Part shown: positions 39,744-40,572 of the stretch, piece by piece
Layout of the letters: the number at the start of each line of letters is the position of its first letter
Numbering within the stretch: the stretch's first letter is position 1
From: Seminavis robusta
Lineage: Eukaryota; Bacillariophyta; Bacillariophyceae; Naviculales; Naviculaceae
Assembly: GCA_903772945.1 (NCBI GenBank)
Contig: CAICTM010000988.1
Location: 1 to 40,572 of the forward strand
Length of the DNA stretch: 40,572 nt
Reading direction: 5' to 3'
The notes under the pieces: generated by a model
Database searches by the model: none
Told to the model about the DNA's origin: nothing
What the model saw: only the letters and a program-made list of their open reading frames with translations
Position numbers and translations under genes: made by a program

Positions 39744-39794
39744 TGAACATCTAATAACGGATTCAGACGAGATGTGCTTGAGGACGACCCACGT
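39744..39794 (+). repeat. Dispersed repeat, copy 3 (truncated)
   Basis: Nearly identical to 15507-15557 and breaking off at CCCACG. An A-rich stretch precedes it, where copy 2 has a G run. It lies between the LRR stop codon and a copia fragment on the other strand, so it may belong to that element's 3' region. Confidence 0.85.
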
Positions 39795-39878
39795 GCGACA
39801 ATACCATTGTGGATTGATTAATCTAACGATCTAAGAGATGTAAAGTTTGTATTTCCAAATTAAGTGAGCAGTTATTGA

Positions 39879-40572
39879 TTATTTTCTAGAATAGGCCCGC
39901 AATTTATAAAGCTGTAAAGCTGAATTGTAAGCTGTATCCCGTCGCACTCCCTTACAGCTGAAATGAAGCTGTAGCAAGAAACAATAGGAGAGAGTCCCCA
40001 GCAACGTGCTGAGGTAGATTACCATCCATGAGGAGCTTCCGAATGACTGCAAACTGTGGAGCTGCAGACCCTTAGTGAAGATGTCGGCCCGTTGTTCTAG
40101 AGTCGGAATGTACTTGGCCACGATGCCCTTCGACTCCCGATATTGACCTAAAAAGTGGTACTTCAAAGCCAAATACTTTGTTGCGGGCAGACATTTTTGG
40201 GAACATTCACAAGAGACAGGCAACCTTGGTTGTCTTCGAAACCTGTAGAGCGCACGAGACTGCAGTAATTACGGGCATATGCAGTTTGTTACCAATTTCC
40301 TTGAGCAGGGCTCGCATAGGAAGCAGCTCCCTCATGGACATGCTGAAGGCAACATATTCAGCAGCAGTGGAGCTCAGAGTAATGTCAGTTTGCAGTTTGC
40401 TGGACCAAATGACAGGGCATCCAAACAAAGTCAAGACAAAACAGTGCGAGTCTTGACCGAAACAGGATCCTGATCATCCTCATATCCATACAACCCTGCG
40501 AAGTCAGCATCCACCAACAATCAAGTCCTTGATCAAGTTTAGGGCTAAAACAAATGCCTTTGTCACTTTAGC
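39879..40572 (-). pseudogene. Degenerate Ty1/copia polyprotein fragment (RNase H end)
   Basis: Reading the minus strand from the window edge, one frame gives [17 protein letters not shown] and stops at about 40458. A second, shifted frame gives [21 protein letters not shown] and [15 protein letters not shown], and a third gives KYLALKYHFLGQYRESKGIV and RADIFTKGLQL. These match, in order, the RNase H region and C-terminus of copia-type polyproteins. At least two frameshifts separate the pieces, so this is an inactive remnant. Reverse transcriptase, integrase and gag would lie beyond the window. I cannot locate the LTR with confidence. Confidence 0.88.

Noticed and set aside
1..40572. CRISPR array, bacterial operon or ribosomal RNA
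   Set aside because: No regularly spaced repeats of that kind, no Shine-Dalgarno patterns, and clear spliceosomal introns throughout.

Overview
This is a nuclear genomic window from a photosynthetic stramenopile, most likely a pennate diatom. I infer this from the gene content and style: membrane-anchored leucine-rich-repeat (LRR) proteins with the diatom-type extracellular cap, a Pex11 gene, an ionotropic glutamate receptor-like channel, short GT-AG introns of about 70-130 bp, serine/arginine-rich disordered proteins, copia-type retrotransposon debris, and many TACCGGTA/GGTACC and GCTAGC palindromes between genes. The species cannot be read from the sequence.

Layout. 1-1877: no gene, only palindromes and one dispersed repeat. 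1878-15483 (+): one very large gene that I resolve into 26 exons and about 3600 aa. It encodes a signal peptide, 24 QxW-type subrepeats (eight ricin-B-like beta-trefoils), a Vps62-like region, a Cys-rich knot, a jelly-roll-like domain, FN3-like and other beta-rich modules, a coiled coil and a C-terminal membrane anchor. Its lectin part is cut into very small exons, including a 12-nt and a probable 4-nt micro-exon, and carries a recent tandem duplication of two trefoils. A 144-bp insertion flanked by 17-bp direct repeats sits right at its stop codon. 15649-18369: intergenic repeats. 18370-19632 (-): PEX11-family peroxisome proliferation factor, two exons. 19633-20122: divergent promoter with a bZIP-type palindrome. 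20123-21721 (+): LRR membrane protein. 22773-24761 (-): Ser/Arg-rich disordered protein. 26933-28798 (+): glutamate receptor-like channel. 29192-31315 (-): second Ser/Arg-rich protein with three 73-aa repeats. 34260-35561 (+): third disordered basic protein with a 57-nt exact tandem duplication. 36770-39494 (+): three-exon LRR receptor-like protein. 39879-40572 (-): frameshifted copia RNase H fragment.

The genes do not form a pathway. Four of the seven (giant lectin protein, two LRR proteins, channel) are predicted to expose large domains outside the cell, so the window is rich in candidate cell-surface sensing and adhesion functions. The three disordered basic proteins share a style (RRxS-type motifs, acidic tracts, low complexity) and may be distant relatives. 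The most interesting object is the giant lectin gene.
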